Position numbers and translations under genes: made by a program
Part shown: piece by piece, positions 8,874 through 17,755 of the stretch
Layout of the letters: each line of letters begins with the position of its first letter
Position numbering within the stretch: position 1 is the first letter of the stretch
The notes under the pieces: model-generated
Told to the model about the DNA's origin: nothing
Database searches by the model: none
Seen by the model: the letters and a program-made list of their open reading frames with translations, nothing else
Origin: Gammaproteobacteria bacterium
GTDB lineage: Bacteria; Pseudomonadota; Gammaproteobacteria; Pseudomonadales; Halieaceae
NCBI GenBank assembly: GCA_030427485.1
Contig: JAUICG010000008.1
Location: 62,001-126,000 of the forward strand
Direction of reading: 5' to 3'
Length of the DNA stretch: 64,000 bases

Positions 8874-9533
8874 ATGAACATCGTGTTCGACCTCGACGGC
8901 ACACTTATCGACAGCGCGCCGGACATCCAGTCAGTGGCCTCGACGATTCTCAACCGGCACGGGAAGGAGGGTTTGACGCTGCAGGAAACCCGGCAGTTCA
9001 TCGGCGAGGGAGCTGCGGTATTCGTCAGTCGCATGATGCGGGCGCGCGGTATCGATGAGACGCCACAGCGCCATGCAGCCGTGCTGGCGGACTTTATCGG
9101 GGAGTACGAGTTCGCGGTCGACAAGGCCGTGTTTTATCCCGGCGCTTACGATACGTTGTTGGCCCTGAAAGCCGCGGGTTACGGACTGGGGCTGTGTACC
9201 AACAAACCCGAGTTGCCGGCGCGTGCGGTGCTGCGCCACATGGCGATGGAGTCCATCTTTGACGCGGTGATGGCAGGCGGCATGATCGCCAGTCGCAAAC
9301 CGGAGCCCGCGATGCTGTTGCAGACGATCCGGGCGCTCGGTGGTGGTGCCACACTGTATGTCGGTGACAGTGAGATCGACGCTGAAACGGCGCATCGCGC
9401 GGCTGTCCCGTTTGTGCTGTTCTCCGCCGGCTATCGCAAAACACCGGTCAGCGAGATGCACCACGACTGGCAGTTCGACAACTATAGTGCGCTGGGGGAT
9501 ATCGTTGAAACGTTCCGCCTCGAGCATGTCTAG
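8874..9533 (+). CDS. gph: HAD-family phosphatase, phosphoglycolate phosphatase-like
   Basis: Encodes 219 residues from the ATG at 8874 (MNIVFDLDGTLIDSAPDI); the open frame back to 8820 lacks a good start. It shows the HAD motifs: motif I DLDGTLID with the nucleophilic Asp and the acid/base Asp, motif II with CTNKP, a conserved Lys in SRKPEP, and motif IV VGDSEIDAETA. Length and the DSAPDI extension match phosphoglycolate phosphatase, which clears 2-phosphoglycolate produced during DNA repair or oxygenase reactions. Related HAD phosphatases share these motifs, so the substrate is a family-level guess. It lies about 60 bases after the DsbA-like gene on the same strand. Confidence 0.75.
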   Translation: MNIVFDLDGTLIDSAPDIQSVASTILNRHGKEGLTLQETRQFIGEGAAVFVSRMMRARGIDETPQRHAAVLADFIGEYEFAVDKAVFYPGAYDTLLALKAAGYGLGLCTNKPELPARAVLRHMAMESIFDAVMAGGMIASRKPEPAMLLQTIRALGGGATLYVGDSEIDAETAHRAAVPFVLFSAGYRKTPVSEMHHDWQFDNYSALGDIVETFRLEHV

Positions 9534-9613
9534 CCGCTGCGGGTATTGCGATAGCGCCTCTGTTAACTGGCGCTATACTGTGGTTCAACGATAAGAACAA
9601 CGGAGTTTCCCGC

Positions 9614-10681
9614 ATGAGTTTTTCACTACGACTGTCGAGCATCCTGCTCACGCTGCTGGCGCTTTCGGCCTGCGCCGAGGTGGAACTGGGCTGCGCCGCG
9701 GCTGGCGGGGTCACCCCGATCTGCGGCGTGCAGATGCCGGAGGACCTGGCGCCACTGCCCGCTGGCGGCGGCATACTGGTCGCGGAGTATGGCAATGCCG
9801 GGCAGTTGTCCGGTGCGCTCAAGTGGATTCAGCCCGGGGCCGGTAGCGGGTTTGTCACCCTCGTCGATGACGACACGATCACCAGGGGAGCGGGCCGGCA
9901 GGACTGGGGAGACGCGGATTGCGCCGCGCCGGACAGGCTCTCGCCGCATGGCATTCACCTGTCGCGGCGGGGCGCCTCGCTGCAGCTGCTGGTGGTTAAT
10001 CACGGCCGCCGGGAGCAGGTGCTGTTTTATCAGGTGCGGCCATCCGCCGACCGCGATAGCGCTCCCACCCTGTCCTGGCGCGGTTGTGTAACCTTCCCCG
10101 AATACGCCGTACTCAACGATGTTGCCGCGCTGCCCGACGGCGGCTTTGCGGTAACGCATATGTACCGCCGGGAGGCCGAATTGCTGGCACAGGTCAAGTC
10201 CATGCTGGGGATGAACGACGGGCATGTGTGGCGCTGGAGTCCGGGCTCCGCGCCCCGGGTAATGGCCGGCACCGAGGCAAAAATGCCGAACGGGATCGAG
10301 GTCGCCGTGGACGGCGAGACCATCTGGGTAAACAACTACATTGAAGGGGAACTGCGGCAGTATGATGTCGCCACGGAACAGCTGCTGGCGACCATCGACG
10401 TTCCCAATATTGACAACTCCGCCTGGCTCGGCGATGGGCGTCTGCTGCTCGCTTCCCACCTCTCGCCGCTTACTATGGCGCCCTGTTTTGGCCTGACGCA
10501 GGGGAGTTGCGGCTCGCCTTATGAACTGGTGGCGGTGGATACCGCCACGGGCGCCAGCGAAGTTATCTTCCGCGCCGAGAGGGGCGGGCCGTTTGGCCCG
10601 GCCACCGTTGCTGTGGAGTACCAGGGCAAACTCTACGCCGGTTCTTTTTCGGGTGACCGTATGGCGGAAATTGCGCGGTAG
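9614..10681 (+). CDS. Lipoprotein with SMP-30-like beta-propeller
   Basis: Encodes 355 residues from the ATG at 9614, with GGAG about ten bases upstream. The N-terminus MSFSLRLSSILLTLLALSAC is a lipoprotein signal with the acylated Cys at about 20. The rest has the strand-turn pattern and repeated Asn/Asp/Gly of a six-bladed propeller of the SMP-30/gluconolactonase type, with phrases such as LSPHGIHLSRRG, MPNGIEVAVDGETIWVNNY and PFGPATVAVEYQGKLYAGSF. Such proteins may be lactonases or non-catalytic scaffolds. Metal-ligand residues of SMP-30 (Glu, Asn, Asp) are plausible but I cannot place all of them, so enzymatic activity is uncertain. It stands alone, with a short promoter-like gap before it (TATACT at 9574-9579). 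Confidence 0.65.
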   Translation: MSFSLRLSSILLTLLALSACAEVELGCAAAGGVTPICGVQMPEDLAPLPAGGGILVAEYGNAGQLSGALKWIQPGAGSGFVTLVDDDTITRGAGRQDWGDADCAAPDRLSPHGIHLSRRGASLQLLVVNHGRREQVLFYQVRPSADRDSAPTLSWRGCVTFPEYAVLNDVAALPDGGFAVTHMYRREAELLAQVKSMLGMNDGHVWRWSPGSAPRVMAGTEAKMPNGIEVAVDGETIWVNNYIEGELRQYDVATEQLLATIDVPNIDNSAWLGDGRLLLASHLSPLTMAPCFGLTQGSCGSPYELVAVDTATGASEVIFRAERGGPFGPATVAVEYQGKLYAGSFSGDRMAEIAR

Positions 10682-10753
10682 GGCATCCGCCGGGATAATC
10701 TGTATAGTTAGCTCCGAAAACTCCAGGCAACCAGATCACGGGAATCACCGATT

Positions 10754-11638
10754 ATGACCGAAACCACAGCGTACGAACCGCCAGCAGTCTGGCAATGGGA
10801 TCCGGACAACGGGCAGGCCTTTGCCAATATCAACCGGCCGACCGCCGGCGCCCAGCACGACAAGCCCCTGCAGGTAGGCAAGCACCCCCTGCAACTCTAT
10901 TCCCTGGCCACGCCCAACGGTGTCAAGGTCACCATTATGCTGGAGGAGTTATTGGCCCGGGGACATACCGGCGCCGAGTACGATGCCTGGCTGGTGAATA
11001 TCGGCGATGGCTCGCAGTTCGGCAGTGGCTTCGTCAGCGCGAATCCCAATTCCAAGATACCCGCGCTGATGGATCACAGCACCCCGCAGCCGACTCGCGT
11101 CTTTGAATCCGGCGCCATCCTGTTATATCTCGCAGAGAAGTTTGGCGAATTTGTGCCGACAAACCCTTCGGAGCGTGCCGAGTGCCTGTCGTGGCTGTTC
11201 TGGCAGATGGGCGCGACCCCACTGCTGGGCGGCGGTTTCGGACATTTCTACGCCTATGCGCCGGTCAAGATCAAGTACGCCATTGACCGTTACGCGCTGG
11301 AGGCGAAGCGGCAACTGGATCTGCTGGACAAAAACCTGGCCCAACGGCAGTACATCTGCGGCGACGAATACACCATCGCCGATATGGCGATCTGGCCGTG
11401 GTATGGCGGCGTGGTGCGCAACCTGGTCTACAATGCGGCCGAGTTCCTGCAGACGCACCAGTACACCCACCTGATTCGCTGGATTGAGGAACTGGGGGAA
11501 AGGCCCGCCGTGCAGCGCGGAACGATGGTGAACAAGCCTTTTGGCGACAAGTCACGACAACTGCTGGAACGGCACGACGCCAGCGATTTCGAGTTGCGTA
11601 CGCAGGATATTCTCGATCCCGACCCGGAGCCGGCCTGA
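10754..11638 (+). CDS. yghU: YghU-like glutathione transferase / disulfide-bond oxidoreductase
   Basis: Encodes 294 residues, close to the 288 of E. coli YghU. The N-terminal extension (ANINRPTAGAQHDKPL) followed by a thioredoxin-like GST domain starting with LYSLATPNGVKVTIMLEE is characteristic of the Nu-class GSTs YghU and YfcG. The typical SANPNSKIPALMD and the glutathione-contacting ESGAILLYLAEK follow. The C-terminal helical domain contains QYICGDEYTIADMAIWPW. Nu-class enzymes bind two glutathiones and act as glutathione-dependent disulfide reductases or organic peroxidases in the cytoplasm. No operon partner is evident. Confidence 0.9.
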   Translation: MTETTAYEPPAVWQWDPDNGQAFANINRPTAGAQHDKPLQVGKHPLQLYSLATPNGVKVTIMLEELLARGHTGAEYDAWLVNIGDGSQFGSGFVSANPNSKIPALMDHSTPQPTRVFESGAILLYLAEKFGEFVPTNPSERAECLSWLFWQMGATPLLGGGFGHFYAYAPVKIKYAIDRYALEAKRQLDLLDKNLAQRQYICGDEYTIADMAIWPWYGGVVRNLVYNAAEFLQTHQYTHLIRWIEELGERPAVQRGTMVNKPFGDKSRQLLERHDASDFELRTQDILDPDPEPA

Positions 11639-11794
11639 GGAACTTCGTGTCTTCGCCCCGGTCCTATAACGTACCGGGCAAAGGCTCACCCAGGTTCGTC
11701 GGGGGCTGGCAGGTGTACTTTGGCGCCACTTGGCGTAGAGTAGCGCTCCATAACATAAGATCGCAGTGTCATTACCCTCGCAAAGGAGTTTGTC

Positions 11795-14443
11795 ATGTCA
11801 GGACTCACCTTGTTTCGCCGCAACCCGGGCGCCAGGCTGTTACTGGTTCCCGGACTCGTGCTCGCCCTGTTTGTGGCGGGTTGTTCAAATGGCTCAAACA
11901 ACTCCAACAATTCGGGGAGTACCGTGGAGCCGCCGGTGGAACCCCCCGTGGAACCGCCGGTAGAACCCCCGGTGGAACCCCCGACGCTGGCCGACCGCGC
12001 TTACTATGTCCTGCCGCCGGGCAACTTTGGCGGCTTCCCGAACACCACTGTCAATTCATTCGACCAGCTTCCGTTGTATGACGGTCTGACGCCGCTGCGC
12101 GGCAATGTCACTGATGACGATATTGAAAGACTGTTCCTGCCGGAGAACTTCCAGCCTGTCGGCGAAACCACCGAGGAAGCCACGGGGCGTCCGGGCACCA
12201 CCATCCTTTACGATGAGTTCGGCGTCGCGCACATTAGCGGTGAAACCCGCGATGACCTGTCCTTTGGCGCCGGCTGGGTGACAGCGCGCGACCGGAATCT
12301 GCTCGTGTCGCTGGGGCGCGGGCCGGCTCGAGTCGCGGTCGCGGATGTTCCCGGGATCAACGCATTCGGACTGGTGACCAGTGCGCAGACTTTCATCCCC
12401 AGCGCGGCAACCGAACAGTTGGTCACCGACCAGGTGGACCTGATTATTGCGGAATACGGTGATCTTGGTCGTGAAATCATCGCCGATGCAGAGGCGTATG
12501 CCGCCGGTTACAACGCCTATCTGGAAACACTGGGCGACAATCCCAATCCGGTCACGGTCAACGATGTCATAGCCACCACTGCCTTCATCGGTTCGATCTT
12601 CGGTGCAGGTGGCGGCGCCGAGGCGCAGAATGCCGAATTTCTCTCCACGCTGATAGACAACCTCGGGGACGGCCCCGGACAGATGGCATGGGAGGACGTG
12701 ATGCTGTTCAACGACCCGGAGGCGCCCACCACGATCAGTGCCCGCTTTGACTACGGCCCGATGACGGGTGGTGCGGTCACCGGCTCGGCGGTGATAGACG
12801 CGGGCTCTATCATTTCGCTGGACCCGCGCGCACCGGTGATGCCTCTGGCGTTCGATACCAGTGTTCCGCTGGCCACGGATCCCGATCCCCTGCAACTGGT
12901 AGAGTACTTCTCGACCACACTGGCCCGGGCTTTTGGCGCCGGTGATTCTGTGTTGGTTGCGGCGGCGGAAGCGCCGATCAAGCGCCGGGCGTCCAATTTC
13001 CTGATCGTGGACGCCGAGCAGTCCGTCAATGACACCAATCTCGCCGTCATGGGACCGCAACTGGGCTACTACTATCCCGAGATCGTGATGCAGATACACC
13101 TCAGCGGTCCGGGCGTCGAGGCGCACGGCGCCGCCGTGCCGGGGCTCGCGATGTATCTGCTGCTCGGGCGCACCGAAAACTACGCCTGGAGCCTTACCTC
13201 GGCCAGCCAGGATGTGCGCGATGTCTTTGTCGAGCAACTCTGTAACCCGGACGAATCCGCACCCAGCCGCGATTCGGACCACTACATGTACAACGGCGAG
13301 TGCATCCCCTTCGAGATGTTCGAGGCAGGAACGCTGAACGGTGTCCCGCTGCGTTACCCGGTGTCGGTCCACGGGCCGATGATCGGTACGGCCACCTCCG
13401 ATGGTGTGCCGGTCGCGCTGACGCGTAAGCGTTCGACCTTCGGCCGCGACGGTTTGAACCTGGCTGCCCTCAAGCTGATGACGGAGGGAGCGGCGAGTAC
13501 GCCGGAGAAGTTCTGGGAGTCCGCCAACAACTTCGGCTTTACATTCAACTGGGGCTACATGTCGCGCGACGATATCGCGTATTTCGCGTCCGGCTACCTC
13601 CCGGTGCGCGCCCCTGGCCTGGATCGCCGGTTGCCCACATGGGGGACAGGCGACTACGAATGGCAGGGTTTCCTGACCCAGGCTGAACACCCGCACGCGG
13701 CAGGGGGGCCCGCGGGGCGGCTGCTCAACTGGAACAACCAGTCGGCGCCCGGCTTCATGCACGGCGATGATGAACCCTATGGTTCGGTGCATCGGGTCGA
13801 ACTGTTTGACCAGTTTCCCGACAAGGTCGACCTGGCGGGTGTGGTCGGGGTAATGAACCGATCCGCCACGGAAGATGTGCTCTCACCGGTATGGCCCGTG
13901 TTCAGTGAGGTGCTGCGCGGTTCCGAAGCGCCCACCCCGCTGGCTGGCCAGGTCGTCGATATTCTCGACGACTGGGTGGCAATGGACGCACCCCGACTCG
14001 ATGCGGATGACGACGGACTGTACGAGGAGGCCGGCGCAACTATCATGGATGCACTGTTCAAACCCCTGGTCGAAGCGGTGATGGAGCCGGTCTTCGGCGC
14101 GTCCCTCAGTGCGCTTGATCGCAGGGTCGGCCTTCGCGGCACCAACGGCGCGAGTCTGGCTGACAAGGATCTGCGCACCTTGCTGGGCAAGGACGTGGAG
14201 GGGGAGTTCAACCTGCGCTATTGCGGCGAAGGGGACCTGGAAGTGTGCAGGGAATCATTGTGGCAGGTGGTTGACGAGGTTGCCCAGCAACTGGCAGTGG
14301 ACCGTGGAGATGACCCGACCACCTGGTTGCGTGAAGGCGCGCGAACCAGCTTCCAGCCCGGCCTGATTCCCGATACGTTCCGCACCACCAACCGGCCGAC
14401 CTTCCAGCAGGTGCTGGAGTTTATTCCGCCCGCCGGGGGCTGA
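11795..14443 (+). CDS. Penicillin acylase-family lipoprotein (Ntn hydrolase)
   Basis: Encodes 882 residues from the ATG at 11795, with AAAGGAG at a good distance. A lipoprotein signal ends at Cys30 (LFVAGCS). It is followed by a Ser/Asn-rich linker and five VEPP repeats (about residues 44-63). The family's N-terminal block (TILYDEFGVAHISGE, GWVTARDRNLL) and the second block (QLGYYYPEIVMQIHLSGPG, NWGYMSRDDIAYFASGYLP, NWNNQSAPGF) are clear. Ser400 in KRRASNFLIVDA is the likely N-terminal nucleophile created by autocleavage, giving alpha and beta subunits. Relatives deacylate N-acyl homoserine lactones, penicillins or other amides. The lipid anchor is less common than a plain Sec-exported form. 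Substrate is unknown. Two hairpins lie just downstream. Confidence 0.85.
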   Translation: MSGLTLFRRNPGARLLLVPGLVLALFVAGCSNGSNNSNNSGSTVEPPVEPPVEPPVEPPVEPPTLADRAYYVLPPGNFGGFPNTTVNSFDQLPLYDGLTPLRGNVTDDDIERLFLPENFQPVGETTEEATGRPGTTILYDEFGVAHISGETRDDLSFGAGWVTARDRNLLVSLGRGPARVAVADVPGINAFGLVTSAQTFIPSAATEQLVTDQVDLIIAEYGDLGREIIADAEAYAAGYNAYLETLGDNPNPVTVNDVIATTAFIGSIFGAGGGAEAQNAEFLSTLIDNLGDGPGQMAWEDVMLFNDPEAPTTISARFDYGPMTGGAVTGSAVIDAGSIISLDPRAPVMPLAFDTSVPLATDPDPLQLVEYFSTTLARAFGAGDSVLVAAAEAPIKRRASNFLIVDAEQSVNDTNLAVMGPQLGYYYPEIVMQIHLSGPGVEAHGAAVPGLAMYLLLGRTENYAWSLTSASQDVRDVFVEQLCNPDESAPSRDSDHYMYNGECIPFEMFEAGTLNGVPLRYPVSVHGPMIGTATSDGVPVALTRKRSTFGRDGLNLAALKLMTEGAASTPEKFWESANNFGFTFNWGYMSRDDIAYFASGYLPVRAPGLDRRLPTWGTGDYEWQGFLTQAEHPHAAGGPAGRLLNWNNQSAPGFMHGDDEPYGSVHRVELFDQFPDKVDLAGVVGVMNRSATEDVLSPVWPVFSEVLRGSEAPTPLAGQVVDILDDWVAMDAPRLDADDDGLYEEAGATIMDALFKPLVEAVMEPVFGASLSALDRRVGLRGTNGASLADKDLRTLLGKDVEGEFNLRYCGEGDLEVCRESLWQVVDEVAQQLAVDRGDDPTTWLREGARTSFQPGLIPDTFRTTNRPTFQQVLEFIPPAGG
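11924..11983 (+). repeat. Five tandem 12-bp units encoding VEPP
   Basis: Five units of the form GTGGAACCSCCS (12 bp each, with one to three substitutions) run without interruption and encode Val-Glu-Pro-Pro five times in the linker after the lipoprotein signal of the penicillin-acylase-family protein. The unit is a multiple of three, so copy-number change would lengthen or shorten the linker without a frameshift. Confidence 0.9.
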
Positions 14444-14485
14444 TTCGCGTCAGCCCCATTCCTGCGCCTGTCGTTTGACAGGCGC
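14436..14485. terminator. Tandem hairpins after the acylase gene
   Basis: Two perfect stems follow each other. GGGGCTGA (14436-14443) pairs with TCAGCCCC (14450-14457) and includes the stop codon. GCGCCTGTC (14464-14472) pairs with GACAGGCGC (14477-14485) around a GTTT loop. There is no run of T after either, so intrinsic termination is only possible; mRNA 3-prime end protection is an alternative. Confidence 0.5.
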
Positions 14486-14659
14486 GGCGACACCTGCTGG
14501 CGCCGCACATTGTGAAATATTCATGAACCCTCCAAATACGTGGCGTTTTAGGGTATAGTGCGCACACTTTTTCGCCGTCTGCGTCCCGCAGCCGTGAGAA
14601 AACACCGTCAAACCCTATCGGCTCCACCCTCTGAATTGAAACCTCACAGGACAGACTGA

Positions 14660-15199
14660 ATGCTTACAGCACAAAAACTGGAAAAGATTATTGAATTGGA
14701 AGACAACCTTCGTGCGCAGTACCAGGCTCAACTGGATGCCAAATCCGCCGAGATCGAGCAACTTGTCAAGCAGCACGAAGAACAGCAGGAAACCATTGCC
14801 AAACAACTGGCGCAGCTGACTACACAGTCGGCCGATACTTCCGCGATGAAGCGCGTCGAACAGCTCAATCGCGAATTGCACAATCGCTGCGACAATTTGT
14901 CCGCCGAGGTGGATGCCCAGAAAAAACGTATCAGGGAATTGCAGAAAAACCTTGCGGAAGAGCGCGCGGAAGTGAAGTCCCTGAAGCAGTACGATGCCGC
15001 GGCATTGAAGAAGAACCTCGATGCCAACAAGAAGAAACTGGCGGAAAAGACCGCGGCGAATGCCCTGATGCAGAAAAACCTGAACAAATCCAAGGGTGAA
15101 AACGCCGAGTTGCAAGCCAGGGTCAAGGAACTGGAAGCCAGGCTCGCGGAACTCGAGCCCGCCGGGAACGAGGAAGAAACCGAGGCCGCAGCCGCCTAG
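14660..15199 (+). CDS. Coiled-coil protein of unknown function
   Basis: Encodes 179 residues from the ATG at 14660. Almost the whole chain is predicted coiled coil by eye: heptads of Leu/Ile/Val with Glu, Lys and Gln (KLEKIIELEDNL, VKELEARLAELE), ending in an acidic Ala-rich tail. It has no signal peptide and so should be cytoplasmic. A promoter-like TATAGT lies at 14554-14559. The gene precedes tex by 130 bases on the same strand, but the spacing leaves room for an independent promoter. I do not recognise a named family; similarity to other coiled coils would be compositional. A structural or nucleoid/ribosome-associated role would be guesswork. Confidence 0.7.
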   Translation: MLTAQKLEKIIELEDNLRAQYQAQLDAKSAEIEQLVKQHEEQQETIAKQLAQLTTQSADTSAMKRVEQLNRELHNRCDNLSAEVDAQKKRIRELQKNLAEERAEVKSLKQYDAAALKKNLDANKKKLAEKTAANALMQKNLNKSKGENAELQARVKELEARLAELEPAGNEEETEAAAA

Positions 15200-15329
15200 G
15201 CATGCAGGTTTTGCAAGGTCCCCTGTGTCGGCTGCCCGCGGCCGCCACTGGACCCGGTTCGCTATACCCGGGATAGTCCCCGGGTTGCTTGCCCGGCTTC
15301 TCCGGTTATTCGCAGGAAATCCACCCGTC

Positions 15330-17663
15330 ATGACCCAATCCATCTCCCGGCTGCTGGCGGAAGAACTCGCCGTTGATGAAAAACAGGTCATCGCGGCAGT
15401 GGCCCTGCTTGATGAGGGCGCCACCGTGCCGTTTATCTCGCGCTACCGGAAAGAGGTGACGGGCGGTCTCGATGACACCCAGATGCGGCTATTGGAGGAG
15501 CGCCTGCGCTACCTGCGTGAATTGGAAGAACGTCGCGCGACCATTTTGGCCAGTATTTCCGAGCAGGGCAAACTGACGCCGGCGCTGGAGGCGGATGTCT
15601 GTTCAGCGCAGACCAAGAGTCGACTGGAAGACCTCTACCTGCCCTTCAAGCCAAAACGTCGAACCAGGGCAATGATTGCACGTGAGGCCGGGCTCGAACC
15701 GCTGGCGGACCGGCTGTTCCTCGACCCGGACCTCGACCCCCACAGTGCCGCTGGCGGCTACCTCAATGCGGACGCGGGTGTCGCGGATACGAAAGCCGCC
15801 CTGGATGGGGCAAAGCAGATCCTGATGGAGCGTTTTGCGGAAGATGCCGATCTGCTGGCCCGCCTGCGCGAATTCCTGCTGGCCGATAGCCTGTTGGCGG
15901 CGCGGCTTGTACCCGGCAAAGCGCAGGAAGGCGCGAAGTTCAGTGATTACTTCGAGCATACCGAGCCCCTTAAAAGCGTGCCGTCGCACCGCGCCCTGGC
16001 TATGTTTCGCGGCCGCGGCGAGGGGGTGCTGGCGCTGGATTTGCGTATGTCGGCCGAGGAGACGCCGCTGCATGCACACCCCTGTGAAGCGATGATCGCC
16101 GCGCACTGGAAAATACAGGATAGGGGCCGCAGGGCGGATGCCTGGCTGGCAGAGGTGGTGCGCTGGACATGGCGCGTCAAGCTGCTGACGCACCTGCAGT
16201 CCGATCTGCTCACCCAGTTACGCGAGCGCGCCGAGTCGGAGGCGATTGCTGTGTTCGCCAGCAACCTCAAGGATTTGTTGCTGGCAGCGCCGGCCGGCCC
16301 GAGGGCCACCATCGGCCTGGATCCCGGACTGCGCACCGGCGTGAAACTGGCGGTAGTGGACGCGACCGGTAAAGTGCTGGATCACGGTGCTATATTCCCC
16401 ACCCCGCCACAGAACAAAACCCGGGAGGCGGCTGAGTTACTGTTGTCGATGATCGACAGGTACGACATCGAGTTAATCGGTATCGGCAATGGAACCGGTA
16501 GCCGGGAGACGGATCGTTTCGTGGCCGACCTGCTCGCCGCGCACCCCGAACTGAACGTTCGCAGGGTGATAGTGAATGAAGCAGGCGCCTCCGTTTACTC
16601 GGCCTCCGAGTTCGCAGCGCGAGAATTCCCCGATCTAGATGTCACGGTTCGTGGCGCGGTGTCCATCGCCAGGCGCTTGCAGGATCCGCTGGCCGAACTG
16701 GTGAAGATCGATCCGAAATCCATCGGTGTGGGTCAGTACCAACACGATGTCAGCCAGCTGCAACTGGGTCGCCAGCTCAATGCCGTGGTGGAGGACTGTG
16801 TTAACGCCGTTGGTGTCGACCTGAATACCGCCTCCGCCCCCCTGCTCACCCGCGTGTCGGGATTGAGTCAGCGTATCGCCGACAATATCGTCGCGCTGCG
16901 CGACGCACAGGGCAGGTTCACCGATCGCCAATCGCTGCTGCGGGTGAGTGGGATGGGAGAGAAAACGTACCAGCAGGCGGCGGGTTTTTTGCGTGTGATG
17001 GGCGGCGACAATCCGCTGGATGCCTCCGCCGTGCACCCGGAATCCTACGGCGTGGTGGAACGCATCGCGGCCTCCAGCCAACGGGAAGTGCGCAGCCTGA
17101 TTGGCGACAGTGCATTTCTGCGTACGGTTCAAGCCGATGACTACGTCACTGAAGCCATCGGTTTGCCTACCGTAACCGATATTCTTCGGGAACTGGATAA
17201 ACCGGGCCGCGATCCGCGACCGGAGTTCAGGACCGCCAGGCTGCAGGAAGGCATTGAAAAAATCACCGACCTGCAGGTGGATATGATCCTGGAGGGGACC
17301 GTCACCAATGTCACCAGCTTTGGGGCCTTTGTGGATGTCGGAGTGCACCAGGACGGGCTGGTGCACATTTCGGCGATGTCGGAAAAATTCATCAAGGATC
17401 CGCGCGAAGCGGCCAGGGCTGGTGATATTGTCAAGGTGAAGGTGATGGAGGTCGATGTGCCGCGCCAGCGCATCGCGCTGAGCATGCGCCTGACGGACAG
17501 CGCGAGTGATCGTCGACCCGAGGGCGGCAAGCAGCGCCCGCAGGCAGCAAAGACAAAATCCCGGCGGGGTGGCGGCAGCGGTCAACAGGCGGTGCGCGAG
17601 CGGGAAAAAGCCCCCCAGGGAGCGCTGGCAGCCGCTTTCGCCAGGGCCGGGAAAAAAACCTGA
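15330..17663 (+). CDS. tex: Tex transcription accessory protein
   Basis: Encodes 777 residues from the ATG at 15330 (MTQSISRLLAEEL), the usual Tex length; the open frame back to 15096 overlaps the coiled-coil gene and is not used. Domains in order are an N-terminal helical region with TVPFISRYRKEVTGGLDD, a YqgF/RNase H-like domain (TIGLDPGLRTGVKLAVVD, near residue 325), helix-hairpin-helix motifs (NTASAPLLTRVSGLS and LRVSGMGEKTYQQ), and a C-terminal S1 RNA-binding domain (ILEGTVTNVTSFGAFVDVGV, near residue 650). The tail is basic and disordered. Tex binds nucleic acid and influences transcription and stress tolerance in the cytoplasm. Confidence 0.95.
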   Translation: MTQSISRLLAEELAVDEKQVIAAVALLDEGATVPFISRYRKEVTGGLDDTQMRLLEERLRYLRELEERRATILASISEQGKLTPALEADVCSAQTKSRLEDLYLPFKPKRRTRAMIAREAGLEPLADRLFLDPDLDPHSAAGGYLNADAGVADTKAALDGAKQILMERFAEDADLLARLREFLLADSLLAARLVPGKAQEGAKFSDYFEHTEPLKSVPSHRALAMFRGRGEGVLALDLRMSAEETPLHAHPCEAMIAAHWKIQDRGRRADAWLAEVVRWTWRVKLLTHLQSDLLTQLRERAESEAIAVFASNLKDLLLAAPAGPRATIGLDPGLRTGVKLAVVDATGKVLDHGAIFPTPPQNKTREAAELLLSMIDRYDIELIGIGNGTGSRETDRFVADLLAAHPELNVRRVIVNEAGASVYSASEFAAREFPDLDVTVRGAVSIARRLQDPLAELVKIDPKSIGVGQYQHDVSQLQLGRQLNAVVEDCVNAVGVDLNTASAPLLTRVSGLSQRIADNIVALRDAQGRFTDRQSLLRVSGMGEKTYQQAAGFLRVMGGDNPLDASAVHPESYGVVERIAASSQREVRSLIGDSAFLRTVQADDYVTEAIGLPTVTDILRELDKPGRDPRPEFRTARLQEGIEKITDLQVDMILEGTVTNVTSFGAFVDVGVHQDGLVHISAMSEKFIKDPREAARAGDIVKVKVMEVDVPRQRIALSMRLTDSASDRRPEGGKQRPQAAKTKSRRGGGSGQQAVREREKAPQGALAAAFARAGKKT

Positions 17664-17755
17664 GAAAACGCGCAGCGGCGCGGACCCGGGCGGATGCCGG
17701 CGCCATCCCGCAGTGACTTCTTATCACCTGCGTGACACGGTATCGTATCCGGCCT

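Noticed and set aside
12056..13792. A 578-codon open frame on the minus strand
   Set aside because: It lies fully inside the penicillin acylase-family gene, which has family motifs and a lipoprotein signal. The antisense translation has no known domain.
17664..17755. A LexA (SOS) box upstream of dinB
   Set aside because: I looked for a CTGT-N8-ACAG pattern in this gap and did not find one.
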